This document shows, in pieces, positions 1 through 6,320 of a DNA stretch of 64,000 nucleotides (position 1 is the stretch's first letter; every line of letters starts with the position of its first letter). The DNA comes from Christiangramia sp. (GTDB lineage Bacteria; Bacteroidota; Bacteroidia; Flavobacteriales; Flavobacteriaceae): NCBI RefSeq assembly GCF_029937855.1, contig NZ_JAPYPC010000016.1, positions 1 through 64,000 of the forward strand. Direction: 5' to 3'. A program made the position numbers and the translations under genes. Below the pieces are notes generated by a model, which was not told the origin of the DNA, made no database searches, and worked only from the letters and a program-made list of their open reading frames with translations.

Positions 1-148
1 AGGCGCTGCAATCCTCTTTTTCGGTTGTGCTCATCTTTTGCCGCTCGATTGTTCGAATAGGTAAAAATCAGACGGGTTTTTTCAGCCTTTGGTATTTTGA
101 TCATTTGGCCATCAGTAAGCTTTTTTGCCAGTATCTGTTTCTTTATTT
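1..148 (-). pseudogene. transposase C-terminal fragment (IS1634/IS4-like), runs off window start
   Basis: Read on the minus strand, positions about 148 down to 1 give an uninterrupted frame with no start codon that is still open at the window edge. It contains the phrase LTDGQMIKIPKAEKTRLIF followed by YSNNRAAKDEHNRKRGLQR. From memory of the family, a basic DG...R-L-I/T-F-x-YS-x-x-RA-KKD-x-x-NR-x-RG-L-x-R block is typical of the C-terminal half of IS1634-type DDE transposases. Only this block is visible, and it abuts a truncated stress-protein gene, so it looks like debris of an insertion or deletion. The left part, outside the window, could still be longer. The family name is recalled, not searched. 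Confidence 0.5.
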
Positions 149-298
149 TTTTGGTTCGTTGTGTGCTGTGAGTGAGGGCAACTTAAAAGCATTAAAAAAC
201 ACCAGTTTTGTATTTAACAGTTGAGCTAATGATGCTGAATACAGAACAGCATTGTCTGATGTTTTAGAAAAATTTGTCGCAACTAGGATTGAGCACAT
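143..298 (-). pseudogene. universal stress protein (UspA) N-terminal remnant
   Basis: ATG at 298 opens a 51-codon frame beginning MCSILVATNFSKTSDNAVLY and ending at TAA 145-143. The hydrophobic first strand, the 'T-F/N-S-x-x-S-x-N-A' turn and the following helix 'A-x-x-L-A-x-x-L-x-x-x-L-V-F-x-N-A' are the start of a UspA nucleotide-binding fold. Flavobacterial members are normally about 270 to 280 residues (tandem domains), so at least four fifths of the gene is missing. The frame breaks where the transposase-like frame begins, which suggests truncation by insertion or deletion. It lies just downstream of the collapsed efflux genes, on the same strand. Confidence 0.55.
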
Positions 299-339
299 AG
301 TTTTGATTAAAAAGGTTTATTAAGTATTTAATATTATCT

Positions 340-901
340 CCATCCGCCGCGCAGCGCTTCATATTAGTCTACAAGCGAAACTAATTGTTGTAACTTTCTT
401 CAACTTCATTTTTTCTAAACTCGAATTTTTTAGTTTCAGATTCAAAGGTAAACAACGCATTAGATACTTCACTCCCGGCAATCAACAGGGTCTTCTTAAA
501 CTCAAGTAAGGCTTGCTGTTGCTGTGCAAATGCAACTTCTTTTTGAGTCTTGGCTTTACTTGTGCCACATTGATAAGTGCTTTGCGGCTGCAGCACCTTG
601 ACTCAACGGCTGTGTCTCAAACTTATATAACACTTCGCATTTTCGTAATTTTTTGCCCTTCGTCCACCAATACTTTTTGAATGTAACCAGATGTTTTAGC
701 TCTAACATCACTGTTTATTATGCCCTCACTGGCTGCCGGCTATTCTGTAAATCCTGTAACTGTTTTAGGTTGCAGTTGTGTTACTGGAAAAGGTACAGGT
801 GGCCTTTGAGAAACTTGTGGGTTTTCTTGTTTATCACTACAACTTACAATGACTAAGCATACACTTAGTGACTAGATGGTTATCAGTTTATTGGATTTCA
901 T
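340..901 (-). pseudogene. collapsed RND efflux operon: adaptor N-terminus joined to TolC-like fragment
   Basis: ATG 901-899 starts a lipoprotein-like leader (MKSNKLITI, a TAG stop, then CLVIVSCSDK). The downstream part reads QRPPVPFPVTQLQPKTVTGF, a second TAG stop, then NSDVRAKTSGYIQKVLVDEG and, after a frameshift, EVLYKFETQPLSQ. This is the N-terminal part of an AcrA/MexA-type periplasmic adaptor. Around 560-585 it passes without a gap into KTQKEVAFAQQQQALLEFKK and GSEVSNALFTFESETKKFEF, the alpha-barrel repeat of a TolC-type outer-membrane factor, which decays near 340. The rest of the adaptor, the whole inner-membrane pump (about 3 kb) and the TolC N-terminus are absent. At least two stops and several frameshifts make it non-functional. 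The intact regulator gene lies 13 bp upstream, the normal order for flavobacterial regulator-adaptor-pump-TolC operons. Confidence 0.75.
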
Positions 902-914
902 TTTTAATCTGACT

Positions 915-1454
915 TTAAATATTAAACTGGTTCTCTCTTAATTGTTTTATTGACATACTTGCTTCATCTAAAAATTTGATATAGTCATTATGAAAATTTA
1001 AATCGAATTTTTCTTCTTCATTTATAATTTTTTGTGTGTTAATCGTCTCTTTATATTTCTTTATTTCTAAATGTAACGCTTTAACTTCTTGCCATTCATT
1101 TATCATAGCATCGATGTACTGAACAATCAAATCCTTATTTATAATGAAATATCTTTTGCGATCTCCAGTTTTTGTGATATACACTATTTTTTTTAAATCC
1201 TGTAAATGATTGAGGTGTGTAGAAATAGTACTCTTACTTGCGCGAAGGATTGTCACCATATCGTCAAATGTGGTACCTATTTTACCTGTAAGAATGATAT
1301 AAGCTAAAATACGTGCCGCAAATGGAGCTAACTGTTCTCTATTCTCTAAATGCACACCTAGTTTTTCAACTAAGTCCATTTTTTCTCTGCATATTTTTTC
1401 TTTCATTTCGAATTGTTTTTTCTCCTCATTGTCGATAATTATTAACTCACCCAC
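915..1454 (-). CDS. GbsR/MarR-family transcriptional regulator
   Basis: The product is 179 residues. Residues about 30-110 form a winged helix: the segment LGVHLENREQLAPFAARILA is followed by a helix-turn-helix with RASKSTISTHLNHL and a wing with TKTGDRKRYF. Residues 115-165 form a charged helical tail that probably dimerises. These features fit the GbsR/MarR proteins that head RND efflux operons in Flavobacteriaceae and probably repress them. The start shown is GTG 1454; an in-frame ATG at 1406 would still keep the whole domain. The efflux operon it should control survives only as a pseudogene directly downstream, so the regulator may now be an orphan or act elsewhere. The frame is intact with no stops, so loss of its target is either recent or the protein is kept for another role. 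Confidence 0.8.
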   Translation of the reverse strand: MGELIIIDNEEKKQFEMKEKICREKMDLVEKLGVHLENREQLAPFAARILAYIILTGKIGTTFDDMVTILRASKSTISTHLNHLQDLKKIVYITKTGDRKRYFIINKDLIVQYIDAMINEWQEVKALHLEIKKYKETINTQKIINEEEKFDLNFHNDYIKFLDEASMSIKQLRENQFNI

Positions 1455-1467
1455 AGTAAAATCCAGG

Positions 1468-1508
1468 CAAAAATAGTTATGGTTTCGAACAAACCGAACT
1501 ATTCGAAA
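1468..1508 (-). promoter_or_regulatory. candidate promoter and operator of the GbsR/MarR gene
   Basis: On the minus strand, TATTTTTG (1475-1468) matches the Bacteroidetes -7 consensus TAnnTTTG exactly. Immediately upstream is a 7-bp inverted repeat, TTTCGAA (1483-1489) and TTCGAAA (1502-1508), separated by 12 bp. The interval also reads as three CGAAC/CGAAA units about 9 bp apart. A TTTG lies 14 bp upstream of the -7 box, closer than the usual 19 or so, and falls inside the palindrome. A dyad over the -33 region of a regulator's own promoter is the expected place for autorepression. Binding is inferred only. Confidence 0.45.
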
Positions 1509-1726
1509 TTAAATTTTTATTGATTATTGTTTATATATGATTTTACAACGTTTTTAGCTCAGTTTATAAATATGTGGTGTTGTGAAAATCCTTCATAAAA
1601 TTTCAATAAGAATCCTGAAACTAAAGCTTCAGTTGAGTCTCTCCAGGATTTGCTCCCACAGAACTTGAATTTCCTTACAAGGGATAACCACCCCCATTTT
1701 ACATTACTTGCAGTTATTATTTCGTT

Positions 1727-1990
1727 TTCAGGTTTTGTGTGGTTTATTGTTGGTTTTTCCGGCTTTATAGAGTAGGCACCTACTTCGTGCGATTAGTTGT
1801 TTTCTAGTATCTCCATTTTCAAAGATTAGTCACTGGAAGGTTTTTGTTTTTTAAGAGGGCTTGTTTGATTTGTTCATTCTCTAGGTCTATGGCATATCTT
1901 GTAAGGCTTCTAATGTAAGTTTTTGTACCTGGAAGTATTTTAAGTAGTTGTTCTATGATGGGTCCTACTTGGAGCCAATTCGAAGTATAA
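1727..1990 (-). pseudogene. degraded transposase remnant (ISAon1/ISL3-like)
   Basis: On the minus strand from about 1980, one frame reads WLQVGPIIEQLLKILPGTKT, then RYAIDLENEQIKQALLKNKN. After a TGA it shifts frame into ENGDTRKQLIARSRCLLYK and ends at TGA 1729-1727. The block NGDTRKQLIARSRxLLYK resembles the conserved NGDTxKQLLARSRYLLxK segment remembered from ISAon1-family (ISL3-like) transposases of Bacteroidetes. No catalytic DDE segment or terminal inverted repeats were found, and the frame is broken, so it is an old fragment. It adds to the evidence that the first 2 kb of the window is a decaying accessory patch. Confidence 0.45.
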
Positions 1991-2294
1991 ACTCAATATT
2001 AGCTCAATGCCTTATTTTACTAATATTATTTAATGACTGTATTTTATGCAACATTTTAGTAGTTATTTTAAGATGTTAGAAATGGTTTTGTACCTGGATT
2101 ACACCTCATTTTTAGCTAAGCCCAGCAAAATTAGGAGTTGAAAACTTCTGTATTGGAAAATAAACAGCAGGTATTATTCACCTTTTTGATGTAAGATAAA
2201 ATCAAAATCTTATTAATAAAGCTTTAGCTAATCCGGATTCTGAATAGGGTAAATTGAGATCTCTTGTTTTTAATAATCAAAAAACTGAATAAAT
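1991..2294. other. intergenic stretch, no gene seen
   Basis: A+T-rich DNA between the transposase remnant and the 3' end of the GH130-type gene. Stops occur in all six frames at short intervals. No convincing hairpin followed by a T-run was found for the glycosidase gene that ends here. Confidence 0.4.
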
Positions 2295-3416
2295 TTAATC
2301 TTTAACATCACTTTTTACCACTCCTACCATACTATCAGCAGTTCCGTAATATAGATACCAGGCACCATTAAAATAAACCAGGCCTTCAATAAACGTAGTA
2401 CCATCTTTGTATTGTCCTGATTTCTCGAAAGGCAGTTCCGGCTTAATAAATGGTTTATCAGACCTGTCTAATAACTTCCAGGGTTCTTCAGCATCATATA
2501 GCGCCTGCCCACCTGTATAAATTCTATTTCCCAATTCCTCTACTCCTATATTTTTAGAGTTTCCGGCGTTATAAAGCATTACTATACCATCTTTGGTCAA
2601 AACCGGTGGTGGTCCCGCTTCTACTAACCAGGAATCAAAATAACCCGGGCGAGGATTGAGTACCGGAACCAAATTCCCTTCATAATTTTCCACCGGCTCC
2701 CAGGTAATCAAATCGTCTGAGCTGGCCAGCCAAATATGAGGCACTCCGTAATACATCCAGTATTTACCGTTAATTTTTGCCGCTACCAGTTTACCATCTT
2801 TAAGCTGAGTAACAATAGCTCCAGATTTTGTTTCGGTATTATGATATTTTCCATCCTTCCATTCCCGAAAAACCGGCCCTTGTTTTTCCCAGTTTCTAAG
2901 ATCTTTGGAAGTAGCCACCGCTAACCTTGGATATTCCCTGTTCCATTGGGTATAGGTCAATACATAGGTTCCTTCTTCAGTCTCTACGATACGAGGATCT
3001 TCAGTTCCTCCTGTCCATTCAAATTCTTTCTGATTATCCTTAGTTGGATAAAAAACAGGTTCTTCCTCTCTTATATACTCCTTTCCATCTACCGAGGTGG
3101 CTAAACCAATCCTGGAAGTATGCCCCCCAATTTCTTTTTCACCTAATTTCTCTTCAGCCCTGTATAAAACGTGAATCTTATTATCTTTAACGATGGCCGC
3201 AGGATTAAATGTCGCCATTGACTCCCAGTGAATAATCTTACCGGTCATGGGATCCTTAAACTCGCTCAGCGAATCTTTTTGAATGATTGGTTTTGGATTT
3301 TCAAACCTTTCAAATGGCCCCAGCATCCAATCCCTTTCCAGTTGTTCCTGGGCATATCCAAAACCACTAATGAATAATAGTACCATCACCGAAATATAAA
3401 ACCTGTATATTTTCAT
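2295..3416 (-). CDS. secreted GH130-like glycosidase (five-bladed beta-propeller)
   Basis: The product is 373 residues with a cleavable signal peptide (residues 1-22, ending GFGYAQ). The body carries the hallmarks of the GH130/GH43-like propeller fold: NPAAIVKDNKIHVLYRAEE at about 71-89, SRIGLATSVDG at 101-111, and TGGTEDPRI at 135-143, where the Asp of the EDPR motif is the usual general acid in GH130. Later blades include WLASSDDLITWEP and FIEGLVYFNGAWYLYYGTAD. GH130 enzymes are mannoside phosphorylases or mannosidases acting on beta-mannosides; the exact substrate cannot be read here. The signal peptide points to the periplasm or cell surface. No SusC/SusD partners or other glycosidases are adjacent, so it is not in a visible polysaccharide utilisation locus. 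Confidence 0.75.
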   Translation of the reverse strand: MKIYRFYISVMVLLFISGFGYAQEQLERDWMLGPFERFENPKPIIQKDSLSEFKDPMTGKIIHWESMATFNPAAIVKDNKIHVLYRAEEKLGEKEIGGHTSRIGLATSVDGKEYIREEEPVFYPTKDNQKEFEWTGGTEDPRIVETEEGTYVLTYTQWNREYPRLAVATSKDLRNWEKQGPVFREWKDGKYHNTETKSGAIVTQLKDGKLVAAKINGKYWMYYGVPHIWLASSDDLITWEPVENYEGNLVPVLNPRPGYFDSWLVEAGPPPVLTKDGIVMLYNAGNSKNIGVEELGNRIYTGGQALYDAEEPWKLLDRSDKPFIKPELPFEKSGQYKDGTTFIEGLVYFNGAWYLYYGTADSMVGVVKSDVKD

Positions 3417-3549
3417 CTAAATTTATTGTTTATGCAGGGTCTCCCGCTCTATAAACTTCCTAAATCCTTTTCCGAAGTTATATAAACCAAAATAAGGTTT
3501 ATTTTGCAAAGAAAGTTCAAGTAAAGACTCCTAATCTAAAAAAAAGAAG

Positions 3550-3602
3550 TCATTCTGAAACTGAATCAATCCCGAAAGTTATCGGGACAGCTTCAGGAAA
3601 AA
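3550..3602. repeat. intergenic hairpin repeat
   Basis: The core TCCCGA / TCGGGA pairs around the loop AAGTTA at 3573-3590. Flanking arms TTCTGAAACTGA and AGCTTCAGGAA allow a longer imperfect stem. It sits between the divergent GH130-type and DUF3891 genes and is not followed by a T-run, so it reads as a palindromic intergenic repeat more than a terminator. Confidence 0.35.
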
Positions 3603-3646
3603 CAATAGCAACGTCCCTGCGAGTTGCGTAAAATAAAGAAGAAACA

Positions 3647-4384
3647 ATGATCGTAAATCAGAAAAACGAAGGTTGGGAACTATTCTCACATTCAAGTCAC
3701 GGCCTTCTGGCCGGGAAGATTGCGCATGAAATTAAGGAACAGTACAAAAATAAGAACTGGGTGGCCACCCTCGCGGCCATTATTGAACATGACGACCGTC
3801 AACTGGATTTTAACGAAAAGAACTATTTAACCGAGATTGGCACTCCCCGGGATTTTACGCTGGAAGACAGAAATGTTCATGAAATAGTAAAACGCTCTAA
3901 AAGGTTGCTCTCCCAGTCCATAGAAAAATCCTTATTCATTGCCGCACTTATTGCGCACCATCTACAATTTATTTATAAGGAAATGGCGGAGGAGAGAAAG
4001 ACCATTGCTAAATTCCTGAAGGAACTGGAACAAACCGAAAAGGCTTATATCAAAAACCTGGATCTAAGCAGCAAAGAAATAGACGAAATGTATCAAATCA
4101 TGGTATTCGCAGACAGATGTTCTTTAATTCTATGCCAGGATTTGATTCCTGAAAAAAACAGGAGCCTGGAAATAAATACCAGTATTGCAGGTAAAACTTT
4201 CTGGATAAAGCAAAAGGAATCTGGTAATATTCAGATAGAGCCCTGGATATTTGAAAAAGAGAACTTTATTCTGGAGGCTGAATATAAATTAATTACGCAA
4301 AGTTCTTTTTCAAGCAATAAAGAGTTTGAAAAAATTGTAAACGAAAATCCTGTTAAAATTAAGCGCTGGGAGTTACAAAAATAA
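3647..4384 (+). CDS. DUF3891 family protein
   Basis: The product is 245 residues, soluble, with no signal peptide. It has the pattern remembered for DUF3891: an N-terminal histidine-rich helix (WELFSHSSHGLLAGKIAHE), then AAIIEHDDRQLDF at about residues 45-57, ALIAHHLQFIYKE at about 100-112, and MVFADRCSLILCQD at about 151-164. The His, His-Asp-Asp and His-His positions followed by a later Asp resemble an HD-domain metal site, so a phosphohydrolase-like activity is conceivable but unproven. It is transcribed alone, divergent from the glycosidase. The ATG start at 3647 is the first in frame. Confidence 0.7.
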   Translation: MIVNQKNEGWELFSHSSHGLLAGKIAHEIKEQYKNKNWVATLAAIIEHDDRQLDFNEKNYLTEIGTPRDFTLEDRNVHEIVKRSKRLLSQSIEKSLFIAALIAHHLQFIYKEMAEERKTIAKFLKELEQTEKAYIKNLDLSSKEIDEMYQIMVFADRCSLILCQDLIPEKNRSLEINTSIAGKTFWIKQKESGNIQIEPWIFEKENFILEAEYKLITQSSFSSNKEFEKIVNENPVKIKRWELQK

Positions 4385-4598
4385 ATTCCACAGTAAATTA
4401 ATTTGTTTGCCTGTATCATCCTAAACCTAAAATGACATCAGTCTAAAGATGTTTTAGACTTTTCCAAAAGGTAATATTGAGACCCCTGGATCAAAGATTA
4501 GACAAAGTCAAAATAAATCCTGAGGGAGGAAAGAATTTTTAGGACATAAAAGGGATATGCTTTAAATTTAAAAGGAATTAGCTCCCCCTAAAAATCGC

Positions 4599-5048
4599 GT
4601 GAAAATGGAAATTGATATCTGGGAATTTATTTTAAAGATTGGAGCCGCGGCCCTTGCCGGCGCATGTATGGGATTTGAAAGAGAATTCAAAGGCAAACCG
4701 GCCGGCTTAAAAACCTATTCACTGGTAGCGGTTGGTGCCGCCACTTTTATTATTATTTCCTTATTGTTCAAAGATGCAGATAGCACAGATATGACCCGTA
4801 TCGTGGGCCAGGTCGTGGTGGGCGTCGGTTTTTTGGGTGCCGGGGTTATACTTCATGATAAAAACTCAAAACATGTAACGGGCCTGGCCACCTCAGCGGC
4901 TATCTGGTGTAGTGCCGCTGCCGGTTGTCTTGCAGGCTTCGGACTATATATTCCCCTCCTGGCCTTAACTGTTGTGGTAATATTGATAAATCTTGTCTTT
5001 GGTTTCCTCAATGGGAGAGTAGCAAAATATTTTAACAATAGGAAGTAG
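4599..5048 (+). CDS. MgtC/SapB family membrane protein
   Basis: The product is 149 residues with four or five hydrophobic segments filling most of its length. The N-terminal motif GFEREFKGKPAGLKTYSLVA (about residues 24-43) is the signature of MgtC/SapB proteins, and the glycine-rich helix GQVVVGVGFLGAGVIL follows at about 69-84. MgtC proteins modulate Mg2+ and phosphate homeostasis at the inner membrane; many short homologues like this one, without the C-terminal ACT-like domain, are of unknown role. The frame can start at GTG 4599 or at ATG 4605, and the ATG two codons in is equally likely. No Mg2+ riboswitch-like structure was recognised upstream. Confidence 0.8.
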   Translation: MKMEIDIWEFILKIGAAALAGACMGFEREFKGKPAGLKTYSLVAVGAATFIIISLLFKDADSTDMTRIVGQVVVGVGFLGAGVILHDKNSKHVTGLATSAAIWCSAAAGCLAGFGLYIPLLALTVVVILINLVFGFLNGRVAKYFNNRK

Positions 5049-5144
5049 GTTGGAAGTTAGAAATTTATTTTTTTTTATAATCGATTAGCAAATTTCTTTG
5101 TTTCTAAGAATTTTTAGATTTTTGCAGGCAATTAATCAGAAAGC

Positions 5145-5711
5145 GTGCGAAAACTACTTAAGGCATTCCCTATATTCTTATTTCTCGTTTTGCATTTTGT
5201 TTTTCTGCTGCTGCTATTCCTTGAAAATCGAAACGCCCCTCGAATCCTGATATTTTTAGCTGGCATCACTGTCTTACTTGGAATTTTCTACTCCAAAAAG
5301 TTTAAAGCAGATACGTCGAGCTTTAAAACAACCGACCTTTTATTGGTTATTTTTTCCATACTGGGAGCAGTGACAACCTACTGGCTCAATTCTCAATTCC
5401 AAGTAGGGGCAGTAATGGCTGCAGGCCTTGTTGGTTTTGTCAGTTCTTTTGTGCCTTTTCTAAAGAGAAGATCAGATCTTCTTCGGGAATTTCCTGCCGC
5501 CATGTACTGTGGCTCGTTTGTGGGCATGACGGCACCTTTTATAGCCAACGGCTACCTTTTTGTATGCTTTGCAGGACTCATCAGCGGAATCATACTTATC
5601 CTCTCAAAATCCACCCTCCACGGTTTTGGTGGTAAACTTGGGACTATTGCCTTTGGAGGGGTTTCCATTACGGTCTTCCTCCTTTTTTTAATGTCTTTGT
5701 TATGGAAATAA
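5145..5711 (+). CDS. integral membrane protein, first of an overlapping paralogous pair
   Basis: The product is 188 residues with six or so predicted membrane helices and no recognised family. The start used is GTG 5145. Residues about 75-95 (ATYWLNSQFQVGAVMAAGLV), 120-130 (YCGSFVGMTAP) and 155-170 (LHGFGGKLGTIAFGG) have counterparts in the same order in the next gene, so the two proteins are probably homologous halves. This copy has an extra N-terminal hairpin. Its stop lies 10 bp past the start of the next gene, implying translational coupling. A transporter or channel made of two related subunits is an inference from the topology and pairing alone. Confidence 0.6.
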   Translation: MRKLLKAFPIFLFLVLHFVFLLLLFLENRNAPRILIFLAGITVLLGIFYSKKFKADTSSFKTTDLLLVIFSILGAVTTYWLNSQFQVGAVMAAGLVGFVSSFVPFLKRRSDLLREFPAAMYCGSFVGMTAPFIANGYLFVCFAGLISGIILILSKSTLHGFGGKLGTIAFGGVSITVFLLFLMSLLWK

Positions 5712-6124
5712 GCTTCCTTTTAATCGCCGGGACTATCGCTGCACTGGCAACCTATTTGCTGAATAATTGGCTGCAAATGGGTGGTGTAATGGCTTCCGCA
5801 GGAATATCGCTGTTAGGAAGTGTAGTTTTCTATCTATTTCCGGATCTCATTTCGCCTAATCTTACCGAAAATCTTCCTTTTATAATCATGGGTGCTTCTT
5901 TTATTGGCATGGCTTCCTCCAGGATCATTAGGAAATATTGGATAATCGGGATTTCAGGTTTTGTATTCTCCCTAATTTATCTCGTAACAGGGTCTTTTTT
6001 TGAAGGCTTTGGAGGCAGTTTGGGAACTACGGCAGCTATTTCCCTTGCTTCAGTTTACGCCATCCAACAACTGAAAAAGCGCATTCCCTCTTTCGAAAGG
6101 AAATTTCAAGAGTCTAATGAGTAA
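5702..6124 (+). CDS. integral membrane protein, second of an overlapping paralogous pair
   Basis: The product is 140 residues, four or five membrane helices, no recognised family. ATG 5702 lies inside the upstream gene. Segments ATYLLNNWLQMGGVMASAGI (about residues 16-35), IMGASFIGMASS (about 63-74) and FEGFGGSLGTTAAISL (about 99-114) mirror segments of the upstream protein. The shared GFGGxLGT motif and the VGAVMA/GGVMA loop are the most conserved points and probably line a functional site. Both genes are intact, so a two-component membrane complex is likelier than a split single gene. Confidence 0.6.
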   Translation: MEISFLLIAGTIAALATYLLNNWLQMGGVMASAGISLLGSVVFYLFPDLISPNLTENLPFIIMGASFIGMASSRIIRKYWIIGISGFVFSLIYLVTGSFFEGFGGSLGTTAAISLASVYAIQQLKKRIPSFERKFQESNE

Positions 6125-6169
6125 TTTGGCACGTCTTCCCTGAAGGTAAGTCTGTTATTACTATAAAAA

Positions 6170-6289
6170 AAGCTGTCCTAAAAATCAGGTTATCAAATAT
6201 GTAATTATGGTTTTATCACTTCGGCAGAATTTATCTCCTCTAAAAAAACCCATCCTTGCAAATTGTGATATCTATCTTTAAGACAGCTT
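6170..6289. repeat. long inverted repeat between convergent genes (AGCTGTC family)
   Basis: AAGCTGTCCTAAA (6170-6182) and TTTAAGACAGCTT (6277-6289) are complementary at 12 of 13 positions and enclose about 94 bp. The element fills the gap between the convergent membrane-protein and catalase genes, and a run of A precedes the left arm, so it could act as a bidirectional terminator. Its arms resemble those of the repeat at 33899-34022. Confidence 0.5.
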
Positions 6290-6320
6290 CTTTACAATTT
6301 AAATCTGAATTATTTCAGCT

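Noticed and set aside
27-224. 65-codon plus-strand open frame at the window start
   Set aside because: It is the antisense of the universal-stress-protein and transposase remnants, which have recognisable sequence on the minus strand.
653-856. 67-codon plus-strand open frame
   Set aside because: It is antisense to the adaptor remnant, whose minus-strand translation is clearly protein-like.
1555-1790. Start-less 64-codon frame on the minus strand (contains KWGWLSLVRKFKFCGSKSW)
   Set aside because: No start codon, no recognised similarity, and it overlaps the transposase remnant in another frame; probably chance or debris.
3647-4384. DUF3891 considered as a toxin or nuclease
   Set aside because: The His/Asp pattern is only suggestive of a metal site and there is no partner gene; no function is claimed.
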